DNA of 7,539 nucleotides from Chloroflexota bacterium (GCA_003353825.1 PIVW01000290.1:1-7539); one strand, 5' to 3'. Positions 1 to 6,205 are shown, numbered from the stretch's first letter. Notes: generated by a model from the letters alone, not told the origin. Translations and numbers: made by a program.

Positions 1-386
1 TGTTCGAGTCGTACGATCACAGATTCCGGGAAATACTCCTGTATCTCGACACCTGTCACATTTGGGTCAACGATGGTTGCCATCTCTTGGCGACCAGGTT
101 GGGCATCCGCTAAATCCAAAACGACATCGAAGTCACGAGGCGTAAGGATATCTAAAGTACTACGAGGTGCACGAACCCTGACTTCGACAGGTGAGAATGA
201 CGAAGTGCCTGCGAAGATCAGGTCTTCAGGAAGATTCTGCACGCTAACAGGCACCGGACTAATGGTAGCGGTCTCGAATGGATTGCCTTGTTGCACAGAG
301 ATGACCCAAACGATAACGGCCAGGATGAGCGCCAACGCCAATGTGCCCAACTTATCTAGCGTACGGCGAGAAGCAGAAAAACTCAT
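1..386 (-). CDS. cdaR: CdaR (YbbR-domain regulator of diadenylate cyclase), 5' part only
   Basis: This is the first 128 codons of a YbbR-domain protein; the rest lies beyond the left edge. The reading frame is open from the ATG at 386 to base 1. The product begins with a short basic stretch (SRRTLDK), then one membrane helix at about residues 13-31, then an extracytoplasmic beta-rich segment. That segment has the YbbR pattern: PVPVSVQNLPEDL at about 45-56, VEVRVRAPRSTL at 67-78, a DVVLDLADAQPG stretch at 87-98, and FPESVIVRLE at the cut end. In Firmicutes CdaR binds the membrane cyclase CdaA and modulates its activity. Here its ATG overlaps the cdaA stop codon by four bases (ATGA), so the two are co-transcribed and probably translationally coupled. 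Known CdaR proteins carry several YbbR repeats; only the first is visible. Family and context agree, so the call is strong. Confidence 0.9.
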   Translation of the reverse strand, partial: MSFSASRRTLDKLGTLALALILAVIVWVISVQQGNPFETATISPVPVSVQNLPEDLIFAGTSSFSPVEVRVRAPRSTLDILTPRDFDVVLDLADAQPGRQEMATIVDPNVTGVEIQEYFPESVIVRLE

Positions 387-1213
387 TCGGCGTCGTCAGC
401 TCCCTCAACGTCGATATCAAATAGCTGGCCTCTCGATTCATAAAAACGCTCGAGAATACGGCGTAAGCGTCTTTCATCTAACCTACGCGCCAAGCGGCCA
501 TTTCGAGCTGCGGAGATTTTGCCCGTTTCCTCACTGACAACCAGCGAAAGCGCATCTGAATCTTCGGTAATGCCGATGGCAGCACGATGGCGTGTACCCA
601 GACTTGTGTCGACCAGTGTACGTTGTGTTAAGGGTAGCACAACCGAGGCAGCAACGATCTGTTCATCGCGAATCACCACGGCGCCATCGTGCAGGGGAGC
701 TGTGGGATTAAAGATAGAGAGTAGCAATTCAGTGTTGATCGATGCATTGATCCGCACACCTGAGTCTATGTAGTCTTCAAGGCCGGTCTGATCTTCAAGG
801 ACGATGATGGCGCCATTCCGCAGTTGAGACAGGCGGGAACAGGTGCTGATCAAGTCGCTGATAAGCTTTGATGTACCGGTAGAACGGCGGGTTCGGGCCA
901 GGAGAACGTTCGTGCGACCTACGCGCTCGAGTGCGCGCCGAATCTCTGGCTGAAAGATGACGGGGATCGCAATGAGAATCGCTACACCCCCACTCCTGAT
1001 CAACCAAGTGAAAGCTTTCAGACCGGTAAAGGTGCTTGCTAAAGCGCCAATGAGGACAATGACCAGGATCCCTCGAATGAGTTGTACAGCTTGTGTTCCT
1101 GCAAAAAAGCGCAAAATGACATAGAAAATAACCGCCACCAACAAGATGTCGATGGCGCTCGTCAAGGAAAACTGGCTTAATATCAGTTGCAGGTCTTCCA
1201 CAGGATTTACCAA
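383..1213 (-). CDS. cdaA: CdaA diadenylate cyclase (membrane-bound c-di-AMP synthase)
   Basis: The enzyme condenses two ATP into cyclic di-AMP, which controls potassium/osmolyte transport and wall homeostasis in many bacteria. The 276-residue product has the CdaA architecture. Three N-terminal membrane helices lie at about 20-37, 44-61 and 70-87, followed by a basic/coiled connector with FQPEIRRALE (87-96), which is very typical of CdaA. A DAC (DisA_N) domain follows from about 105 to 260. The catalytic DGA motif is at 176-178 within LHDGAVV, the RHR motif is at 208-210 within LGTRHRAAIG, and SEETG is at 227-231. Length matches the family (about 270). The start is a TTG at 1213-1211 with no clear Shine-Dalgarno; an in-frame TGA lies a few codons upstream. 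A GTG at 1201 is the alternative start. The next gene, cdaR, overlaps by ATGA. All catalytic residues are present, so it should be active. Confidence 0.96.
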   Translation of the reverse strand: MVNPVEDLQLILSQFSLTSAIDILLVAVIFYVILRFFAGTQAVQLIRGILVIVLIGALASTFTGLKAFTWLIRSGGVAILIAIPVIFQPEIRRALERVGRTNVLLARTRRSTGTSKLISDLISTCSRLSQLRNGAIIVLEDQTGLEDYIDSGVRINASINTELLLSIFNPTAPLHDGAVVIRDEQIVAASVVLPLTQRTLVDTSLGTRHRAAIGITEDSDALSLVVSEETGKISAARNGRLARRLDERRLRRILERFYESRGQLFDIDVEGADDAE

Positions 1214-1298
1214 GCAGCAGGATACATGTCAGAACAACGTGCAAATTTGGCAATGCACGTGCTTGCCTTCCCAGGTTTTCGATCAAAACTAGAGAATT

Positions 1299-1328
1299 AG
1301 TAAAGAGGAGCTTCCACTAGGACGTCAA
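1299..1328 (-). promoter_or_regulatory. Candidate housekeeping promoter for cdaA (proximal)
   Basis: Read on the minus strand, TTGACG (1328-1323) is followed after 18 bases by TTTACT (1304-1299), a fair match to -35/-10 elements (5/6 and 4/6). It lies about 85 bases upstream of the cdaA TTG, giving a leader of roughly 80 bases. Recognised by eye only. Confidence 0.4.
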
Positions 1329-1448
1329 TTGAGTACAAAAAGTTTCCACGTATTCGTAATATGGATTTGGCATGATTGCAGCATCAAAAAACTTGAATGA
1401 CATGGATATAGGTCACTATGCCAAAGATATGCTGTTCTTAACTGACAC

Positions 1449-1478
1449 AGTTTAGCATTGGCGAGAATCTCCGGTCAA
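1449..1478 (-). promoter_or_regulatory. Candidate extended -10 promoter for cdaA (distal)
   Basis: On the minus strand TTGACC (1478-1473) is followed after 18 bases by TAAACT (1454-1449). The bases TGC immediately precede the latter, giving the TGn extended -10 form. It would produce a leader of about 230 bases in front of cdaA, long enough for post-transcriptional control. By eye only. Confidence 0.4.
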
Positions 1479-1530
1479 AACATTAACGTCGTACCGCGAG
1501 ATTCAGTAGGTGCAAATCCTATATCAGATT

Positions 1531-2295
1531 CTACTCGATACAAGTGGCAAGCATGTCAAGAATGGTTTTATCTTGTGCCCGCCCAGGGGGCGTATATCTA
1601 CCAGCTTTGACGCTGTTCACCCATTCGTAGTCGACCAGGTAGGGGCGGATCGAAATATGGCGCTGTCCCAGCTCTTTATGGAGTCTGAACACTTGCGAAC
1701 TCGACCAGGTTTTGCCGGGCATCATTGCACTGATCGTGCCCACGCGATTGGTAGTGAACAGAAGGCCACCGGGGCGCAGTACTCTGATCAACTCCACCAG
1801 GGCCCCTTCCGGTTTGGGAAAAAACTCGAGTGCCTCCAGGCAGGCTACGACGTCGAAGGTGTCGTCATCGAAGGGCAGGATCTGAGCGCTATGCTGCAAA
1901 AAATAGATGGCAGGATCCGTACCCAGGTGTGCCTTGCCCTGGTCGAGCATTTTTGCGGAGGCATCTAGCAACACCCAGGTCGAATCGGGCAACAACCCTG
2001 CTTTGCGCGTGGCTCTTGTCAGAGCGGCTGTGCCAGCGGCCACATCCAGAATCAGCGGAGGTTGTCGCAAGGGGCCGATATCATTGGCAAATGGTTCGGC
2101 CAGATAGTAGATCTCGTCATCGTCGACCCAGTCTTTTATCTTGTCGTAGCGGCCGGCATAGATGTCATAAAGCCAGACGACAACTCTTTCACCGAGAAAC
2201 GCACCTTCGGTGAGAAAGATCAGCCAGTAGATGAACAATCCCAGCAGAACGAAAAGAATTACCAGGATCAACACAACTGCCAGGGGAACGGACAT
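1531..2295 (-). CDS. Membrane-anchored class I SAM-dependent methyltransferase
   Basis: The 254-residue product has one N-terminal hydrophobic helix (about residues 4-29) followed by a Rossmann-type methyltransferase domain. Motif I is LILDVAAGTA (81-90). The acidic end of the next strand, which binds the SAM ribose, is D111 in WVLLDAS. LPFDDDTFDVV (140-150) matches the UbiE/Methyltransf_11 motif, and RVLRPGG (171-177) is the usual downstream motif. The substrate cannot be read from sequence; lipid, quinone or small-molecule methylation at the membrane are possibilities. I place the start at the ATG at 2295, which shares its A with the upstream TGA (TGATG). The longer in-frame reading up to 2475 would run through the upstream gene out of frame and encode a Cys/Arg-rich segment unlike a protein N-terminus. 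No strong Shine-Dalgarno is present, consistent with translational coupling. Confidence 0.88.
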   Translation of the reverse strand: MSVPLAVVLILVILFVLLGLFIYWLIFLTEGAFLGERVVVWLYDIYAGRYDKIKDWVDDDEIYYLAEPFANDIGPLRQPPLILDVAAGTAALTRATRKAGLLPDSTWVLLDASAKMLDQGKAHLGTDPAIYFLQHSAQILPFDDDTFDVVACLEALEFFPKPEGALVELIRVLRPGGLLFTTNRVGTISAMMPGKTWSSSQVFRLHKELGQRHISIRPYLVDYEWVNSVKAGRYTPPGRAQDKTILDMLATCIE

Positions 2296-3152
2296 CAGCG
2301 TGCGAGATAGAAGGTTACGCCAAGTAGCAACAACAAGTACCAACGTTGCATGGCAGGCGCGCCCCCTTTTACGAGCTGGACTGCGGGTATGATCAGAACG
2401 GCAACTGCCAAAATAGCCGCACCATACTCCCCAAATAACAGCAGGATACCGACCAGAAAGCCTTGTGATGCCCACACCCAGACACTCGACGCTCCAGCTC
2501 TAACTTCTTCCCAAACGAATGCAAGCCCTATAAACACTGCCCCTATCAGCCAAGCCAGCGAAGTATCGGCTTGCGGCCATAGCGTTCCACCCGCCGGCAT
2601 GAACAGAGAAAGGCCCAACCACACTGGGAAGCCAATACCAACGACCGCTCCCAAAAATCGAGTAAGTGAGGGCAGGGCAGGTAGAGAGAGTGCGCCAATT
2701 AAGGCCGAGACGGCAACCAGCAGCGTCGCATACAAGGCAGTATTGTTGAGCATCAGGGCCAACACAAAGGCCATCACAAAGGCTAGCCACACATCCCGGC
2801 TTAGCAGAGAATCACCGTGACCACTCAACCACAACCGTGTGGCCGGGGCCGAAGGTTGGGCGTAGGGGATGGCAGGCGTCGGATCCGATACAGGGGTAGC
2901 GGCTGGCAGCGTAACACCTCTAGCAGACAAGAGCTGCGTCTGGCTCCACATAGCGCCCCACACAGCGTCTACCAACAAGAGCGCCAACAGTAGCCGTAGC
3001 ATATTTTCTGTGGTGATGCTGGCACTGCCAGCTAGAAAAACACCCGCTAGAAGCGCCCAAGCGGGCGCCAGACGCAATATGCTGCCATTCAGCCACAGTC
3101 GTAAGGCGATTACCGAATAAGTACCTGTCTCAGGGGACGAGCGATCCTCCAT
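2295..3152 (-). CDS. Polytopic membrane protein of unknown function
   Basis: I do not recognise this 285-residue protein. It is dominated by hydrophobic helices at roughly 31-45, 51-69, 121-136, 138-158, 164-186, 199-215, 227-240, 243-260 and 269-283, which suggests eight or nine membrane passes. A Pro/Ala-rich loop at about 80-108 separates the first helix pair from the rest. I see no charged catalytic motif such as the DxxxD of UbiA prenyltransferases, and no transporter signature. The start ATG at 3152 lies 8 bases after the ROK kinase stop, with a GGGGGA stretch about 10 bases upstream as a possible ribosome site. Its stop overlaps the methyltransferase start (TGATG). The tight junction suggests the two products work together at the membrane, perhaps as a lipid- or cofactor-modifying pair, but this is inference. 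Confidence 0.82.
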   Translation of the reverse strand: MEDRSSPETGTYSVIALRLWLNGSILRLAPAWALLAGVFLAGSASITTENMLRLLLALLLVDAVWGAMWSQTQLLSARGVTLPAATPVSDPTPAIPYAQPSAPATRLWLSGHGDSLLSRDVWLAFVMAFVLALMLNNTALYATLLVAVSALIGALSLPALPSLTRFLGAVVGIGFPVWLGLSLFMPAGGTLWPQADTSLAWLIGAVFIGLAFVWEEVRAGASSVWVWASQGFLVGILLLFGEYGAAILAVAVLIIPAVQLVKGGAPAMQRWYLLLLLGVTFYLAR

Positions 3153-3160
3153 TGATGGCG

Positions 3161-4144
3161 CTATCCCCCACCACGTTGCCGAGCAAGTACAGCACCACCC
3201 AGAGCAACCGCATCATCTCCCAACGCCGCAGGTACGATCATGATTTTATCGGCGTCATCTTTCAGAAAGAAGTGCTCGAAGGCGATATCTCGCACGGGCT
3301 CCAGAAATCGATCTCCCAGGCTTTCTACCAGACCTCCCCCCATGACAATACACTGCGGATCGAGTAGATTGACGACAGAAGCAATCAGCAGTCCAAGTCC
3401 CTGTTGGGCATCGGCAACGATGCTTTGGGTCACAGTATCCCCTGCGGCGAGTGCGTCACGGATTACACCACTGGTAATACGATCATCACCCCGTGTGGTC
3501 AGGATATCGGCCACAATACTTGATTTCCCTTTTGCTACTGCCTCGCGCATCTTTCTGCTGATGGCGCCCCTACTGGCAAAATGCTCGATATCTTTGATTG
3601 TGCCGTGATAATTGAGCATGTGCCCGATCTCACCCGCTCCCCAGCGGAATCCGTGGCGTAGTTTGCCATCGAGGATGATACCAGCGCCGATGCCGGTTCC
3701 GACGAAAATGCCAATGACATCGTCGAGACCCTTGGCCGCACCATAAGTGGCTTCGCCTAAAGTACCCAATGTGACATCATTGTCTACATAGACGGGGACG
3801 CCAAGGTATTCAGAGAGCACTGGGCCCAGGTCGAAATAAGTATCCCATTTAGGCAGATTGACAACCCGATACACCCGTCCCATATCGACATTGACAGGAC
3901 CTGGGGCGCTAGCACCGATGCCTGCAATATCGGCCATAGTAAGACCGGCTTTATCCACAGCATCTCTCACCGTGCGAGCCATGCGTTCGGCAACGATATC
4001 AGGCGCCGCTTGCCGATCGGACTTCGGCAGCGATTTACGTTTACTGCGACCGCTGATCTGGCCGTGGCTGTCTACGACAGCAGCAAGCATTTTGGTACCA
4101 CCTAGGTCAATTCCTACCACAAAGGTCGGTTCGGATGATGTCAT
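3161..4144 (-). CDS. ROK-family sugar kinase (glucokinase-like), lacking the zinc cysteines
   Basis: This 327-residue protein has the ASKHA/ROK fold. The first phosphate motif is GIDLGGTK (11-18). GIGASAPGPV lies at 76-84. VDNDVTLGTLGE (120-131) contains the probable catalytic base D123. The second phosphate motif is VGTGIGAGI (148-156), and GEIGHM (171-176) keeps E172 and H175, which contact sugar and metal in the family. IVMGGG (266-271) is the adenosine-site loop. ROK kinases usually phosphorylate glucose, N-acetylglucosamine, N-acetylmannosamine or fructose. DNA-binding ROK repressors carry an N-terminal helix-turn-helix; none is present here, so it is an enzyme. Oddly, the cysteine cluster that normally follows GH (CxCGxxGC) is missing; after GHMLNYHG the chain goes straight to TIKDIEHFAS. 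The exact substrate is unknown. The start at 4144 has a GGAGA about 13 bases upstream, somewhat far. Confidence 0.9.
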   Translation of the reverse strand: MTSSEPTFVVGIDLGGTKMLAAVVDSHGQISGRSKRKSLPKSDRQAAPDIVAERMARTVRDAVDKAGLTMADIAGIGASAPGPVNVDMGRVYRVVNLPKWDTYFDLGPVLSEYLGVPVYVDNDVTLGTLGEATYGAAKGLDDVIGIFVGTGIGAGIILDGKLRHGFRWGAGEIGHMLNYHGTIKDIEHFASRGAISRKMREAVAKGKSSIVADILTTRGDDRITSGVIRDALAAGDTVTQSIVADAQQGLGLLIASVVNLLDPQCIVMGGGLVESLGDRFLEPVRDIAFEHFFLKDDADKIMIVPAALGDDAVALGGAVLARQRGGG

Positions 4145-4176
4145 GGGGCTGTCGCTGTCTCCGAGCGATTAACGAT

Positions 4177-4252
4177 CAAAGATTGAAGACTGAAGACTGA
4201 TGATTAAGGACGATCTGCAGAAGAATCCTTAATCTTTAGTCATTGATCTTTG
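4177..4252. repeat. Imperfect inverted repeat containing a tandem heptamer
   Basis: The left arm (4177-4210) and right arm (4226-4252) face each other across a 15-base loop. The left arm holds TGAAGAC twice in tandem (4184-4190, 4191-4197). With one copy removed, the two arms are both 27 bases long and agree at 22 positions, with perfect ends CAAAGAT/ATCTTTG outside and ATTAAGGA/TCCTTAAT next to the loop. It lies between the second kinase and the ROK gene. It could be a transcript-stabilising or attenuating hairpin, or a dispersed intergenic repeat/MITE-like element. Confidence 0.7.
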
Positions 4253-4283
4253 GTTCTGCTCGCAAACTTGGATTTGTAAAGAT

Positions 4284-4314
4284 GCATTCTCGGCAGAATG
4301 ATAGCAGAATGACA
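4284..4314. repeat. Short hairpin plus 11-base tandem repeat
   Basis: CATTCT and AGAATG (4284-4299) form a 6-base inverted repeat around a CGGC loop. The right part continues as two imperfect 11-base units, GCAGAATGATA (4293-4303) and GCAGAATGACA (4304-4314), which differ at one base. It lies just downstream of the second kinase gene. It could be a weak hairpin or an operator; there is no U-tract to support a classical terminator. Confidence 0.45.
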
Positions 4315-4347
4315 TATGCCGGATTCATCAATAGTGAGTGAGGCGCT

Positions 4348-4986
4348 TTATTGTAAGATGATTGAATCGTGCCCGGCCAGCCTCTGTTTCATGGCCTCCA
4401 GGATGAGATGCAAGTGTTCGGGTGTGGTCACAAAATCGAGCCTGTCAGCATGAATCGTGAGCACCGGACCCAGCTTGAAATCATCGATCCAGGTATCGTA
4501 CAGGTAGTTGAGTCGCTCGAGGTAGCCGGGGTCAATGGCCTGCTCGTAGTCCCGACCCCTTTTGCGGATACGCCGCAGAAGCGTTTCTACATCGGCGCGG
4601 AGGTAGATCACCAGGTCAGGAGGGGGCACGAGCGCACACATGGTCTCGTACAGTTCTCTATAGCTTTTGTAATCTCTGGGGTTCATTGATTTTTGATCAT
4701 AAAGGTTACGGGCAAATATCTCGGCATCTTCGTAAACGCTGCGATCTTGAATCACGGAATGAGGTCTGCTCAGGAGTTCGTGATGGTGGCGCAAGCGCCT
4801 GGAAAGAAAGAAGACCTGAGAGTGAAAAGACCATTTTGGCATATCTTGATAGAAATCTGCCAAATAGGGATTGTCGTCTACCGCTTCAAAAAAGGGTTCC
4901 CATTGCAGTTGGTTTGCCAGAAGTTGGGTCAAGGTCGATTTGCCGACACCAACATTTCCTGCGATTGCGACAAAGCGTTTGCTCAT
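4348..4986 (-). CDS. Deoxynucleoside kinase (dGK/dAK/dCK family)
   Basis: The 212-residue product belongs to the Gram-positive-type deoxynucleoside kinase family, which transfers the gamma phosphate of ATP to the 5' hydroxyl of deoxyadenosine, deoxyguanosine or deoxycytidine in cytosolic salvage. The P-loop is GNVGVGKST (10-18). FFEAVDDNPYL (32-42) carries the glutamate near the sugar. QDRSVYED (80-87) contains the DRS motif typical of the family. PDLVIYLRAD (123-132) precedes the lid, which has basic residues in RIRKRGRDYEQ (139-149). Length is normal (about 205-220). The ATG at 4986 overlaps the stop of the upstream kinase-MazG gene by ATGA, so expression is coupled. Substrate preference cannot be fixed from sequence. 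In Lactobacillus, tandem genes of this family encode the two subunits of a dAK/dGK heterodimer, so pairing with its neighbour is possible. Confidence 0.92.
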   Translation of the reverse strand: MSKRFVAIAGNVGVGKSTLTQLLANQLQWEPFFEAVDDNPYLADFYQDMPKWSFHSQVFFLSRRLRHHHELLSRPHSVIQDRSVYEDAEIFARNLYDQKSMNPRDYKSYRELYETMCALVPPPDLVIYLRADVETLLRRIRKRGRDYEQAIDPGYLERLNYLYDTWIDDFKLGPVLTIHADRLDFVTTPEHLHLILEAMKQRLAGHDSIILQ

Positions 4987-6035
4987 ACTTCGGGGTCCTC
5001 ACTTGGATTATGTTCCCAACTTCGCCGCCAGTTCCGCCCCATCTTATCGATATACGATGCTTCCAGGTCGATTCCGGCGTAATTGGCGAGTTTCAGGAGA
5101 TAGGCAAGTACGTCTGCCATTTCTTCGGCCAGCAGCAAACGTCTGCTGGAAAGTGCAGTATCCAAGGCTTCTTGTTGGTTTCCCAACTGATAATTGAGCT
5201 CACGAGCATCTCGCCAGGTGAGTTTCAATTCTCTGCTAACTTCGCCCACTTCTTCGGTCAAGCCCGCCAAGCTGAGGGCCAAATCGGCGCCAAAGCCTTT
5301 TTCTCGATCCAGTGCACGATGAAAGCGTTGAAAATCGCCCAGGCGGCGTCTGCCACCCTGCAGAATACGCATACCACTGGGAGGGGCGCTATCGCTCAAC
5401 TCAGGTAGACTCTGTTGCATAGCACCATGGTCCAAGGCCGTTCGTACCAAACCAATGATATAGTCTCGGTCTCGTATAGAACGTACGAAGTCGATTTCGT
5501 TGGTGTCTATAACCAGGACGGGTGCTTGTCGATAGTCGGCGAAGTAGGATTCGTAAATTTGGCGGAGTGCCTCGATGTAGCGCCAGTCCATGTCGCGCTC
5601 GTAAGTGCGATCGCGTTGAGTAATACGCTGCATAAGGGTTTCTGTATCCGCCCGCAGGTAAACTACCAGGTCGGGTTTAGGAATCTGTTCTCCCAAAATC
5701 ACCTGAACCCGCTCGTACATCTCCAGCTCGTCATTGTGCAAGTTGAGATTGGCAAAGAGTTTGTCTTTGTCGAACAGGTAATCTGACACCAATTGACTTT
5801 GCGACAGTGTATGAGGAATGACCCGATGTTGTTGATGGTAGCGGCTGATAAGGAAGAAAATCTGGGTCTGAAAGGCATAGCGATCTCGATCTGAATAGAA
5901 ATCACTGAGGAATGGATTTTCCTCGAACACCTCAAGCAGAAGTTTTGAAGCTAATGCCGGCGCCAGCATGCGGGCGAGAGTGGTTTTTCCAACTCCGATG
6001 ACGCCCTCTACGGCGATATATTCGTGGTACCCCAT
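4983..6035 (-). CDS. Deoxynucleoside kinase fused to a MazG-like NTP pyrophosphohydrolase domain
   Basis: This 350-residue protein has two domains in one uninterrupted frame. Residues 1 to about 205 form a deoxynucleoside kinase. The P-loop is GVIGVGKTT (11-19) and FEENPFLSDFY lies at 37-47. SDYLFDKDKLFA (84-95) sits where the neighbouring kinase has DRSVYED. PDLVVYLRAD (121-130) follows, then an arginine-rich lid, RITQRDRTYER (137-147). After a hydrophilic linker (about 205-230), the C-terminal 110 residues resemble MazG-like all-alpha pyrophosphohydrolases. EEVGE (261-265) and EEMAD (304-308) form the EExxE...ExxD metal site, followed by LAYLLKLANYAGIDL and K..GRNWRR. The kinase would make dNMPs, while MazG domains hydrolyse (d)NTPs to monophosphates plus pyrophosphate. 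It is first in a pair with the stand-alone kinase downstream. The start ATG at 6035 has only a weak AGAT-like ribosome site. Confidence 0.9.
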   Translation of the reverse strand: MGYHEYIAVEGVIGVGKTTLARMLAPALASKLLLEVFEENPFLSDFYSDRDRYAFQTQIFFLISRYHQQHRVIPHTLSQSQLVSDYLFDKDKLFANLNLHNDELEMYERVQVILGEQIPKPDLVVYLRADTETLMQRITQRDRTYERDMDWRYIEALRQIYESYFADYRQAPVLVIDTNEIDFVRSIRDRDYIIGLVRTALDHGAMQQSLPELSDSAPPSGMRILQGGRRRLGDFQRFHRALDREKGFGADLALSLAGLTEEVGEVSRELKLTWRDARELNYQLGNQQEALDTALSSRRLLLAEEMADVLAYLLKLANYAGIDLEASYIDKMGRNWRRSWEHNPSEDPEV

Positions 6036-6091
6036 GAAGATTATCTTGTTTGAATTGCGCTGATAAGTGCTGAGAATGATAGACAGTGGGG

Positions 6092-6120
6092 AGCTTACCG
6101 CGCTCCGTAATAAAAGTCAA
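6092..6120 (-). promoter_or_regulatory. Weak candidate promoter for the kinase pair
   Basis: On the minus strand TTGACT (6120-6115) is followed after exactly 17 bases by TAAGCT (6097-6092). The -35 is good (5/6) but the -10 is poor (3/6), so this is tentative. It is the best candidate I see in the divergent intergenic region, about 60 bases upstream of the fusion gene start. Confidence 0.3.
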
Positions 6121-6129
6121 CGCTGAAGG

Positions 6130-6156
6130 TGAAACCCAATTGCAGCTTGTTGCGTA
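6130..6156 (+). promoter_or_regulatory. Candidate ECF-type promoter, probable autoregulation of the sigma gene
   Basis: TGAAAC (6130-6135) is followed after 17 bases by CGTA (6153-6156). This is very close to the pattern known for ECF factors such as Bacillus SigW (TGAAAC, 16 bases, CGTA). It lies 62 bases upstream of the ECF sigma start and points towards it, as expected for a self-activating sigma operon. The spacer is one base longer than in the SigW consensus. Confidence 0.55.
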
Positions 6157-6170
6157 ACAGATGATAGAAT
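6140..6170 (+). promoter_or_regulatory. Candidate housekeeping promoter for the sigma operon
   Basis: TAGAAT (6165-6170) is a 5/6 match to a -10 hexamer and is preceded by TGA, an extended -10 form. TTGCAG (6140-6145) could be a -35, but the 19-base spacing is long. It overlaps the ECF-type element, so basal and self-activated transcription may start close together. Confidence 0.35.
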
Positions 6171-6205
6171 CTTAATTCTGTTTCCTGCGTCCCACGCGAG
6201 TCACC

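Larger units (their letters stand above)
1214..1530. other. Intergenic region / cdaA leader without a gene
   Basis: These 317 bases separate the methyltransferase stop from the cdaA start. I find no convincing coding frame, tRNA or riboswitch. Two candidate minus-strand promoters (1449-1478 and 1299-1328) point at cdaA and would give leaders of about 230 and 80 bases. The region is AT-richer than the flanking genes. It contains an 8-base inverted repeat, TTTGGCAT (around 1366-1373) and ATGCCAAA (around 1418-1425), with 44 bases between the arms. No strong terminator was seen for the upstream operon. Confidence 0.6.

Noticed and set aside
795..1286. A 163-codon minus-strand frame overlapping the start of cdaA
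   Set aside because: It lies inside cdaA in another frame, its composition is Arg/His/Ser/Cys-rich without domain features, and cdaA has complete catalytic motifs.
1381..1425. Possible terminator on the minus strand (TGAC...GTCA stem followed by a T-run)
   Set aside because: The stem is only four base pairs with a large loop and the T-run is offset, so it is not a credible intrinsic terminator.
2296..2475. A 60-codon N-terminal extension of the methyltransferase
   Set aside because: It overlaps the membrane protein gene out of frame and is Cys/Arg-rich; the ATG at 2295 in the TGATG junction gives a normal protein with a membrane anchor.
4184..4200. Tandem heptamers as a CRISPR or VNTR array
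   Set aside because: Only two full units without spacers; better explained as a duplication inside one arm of an inverted repeat.
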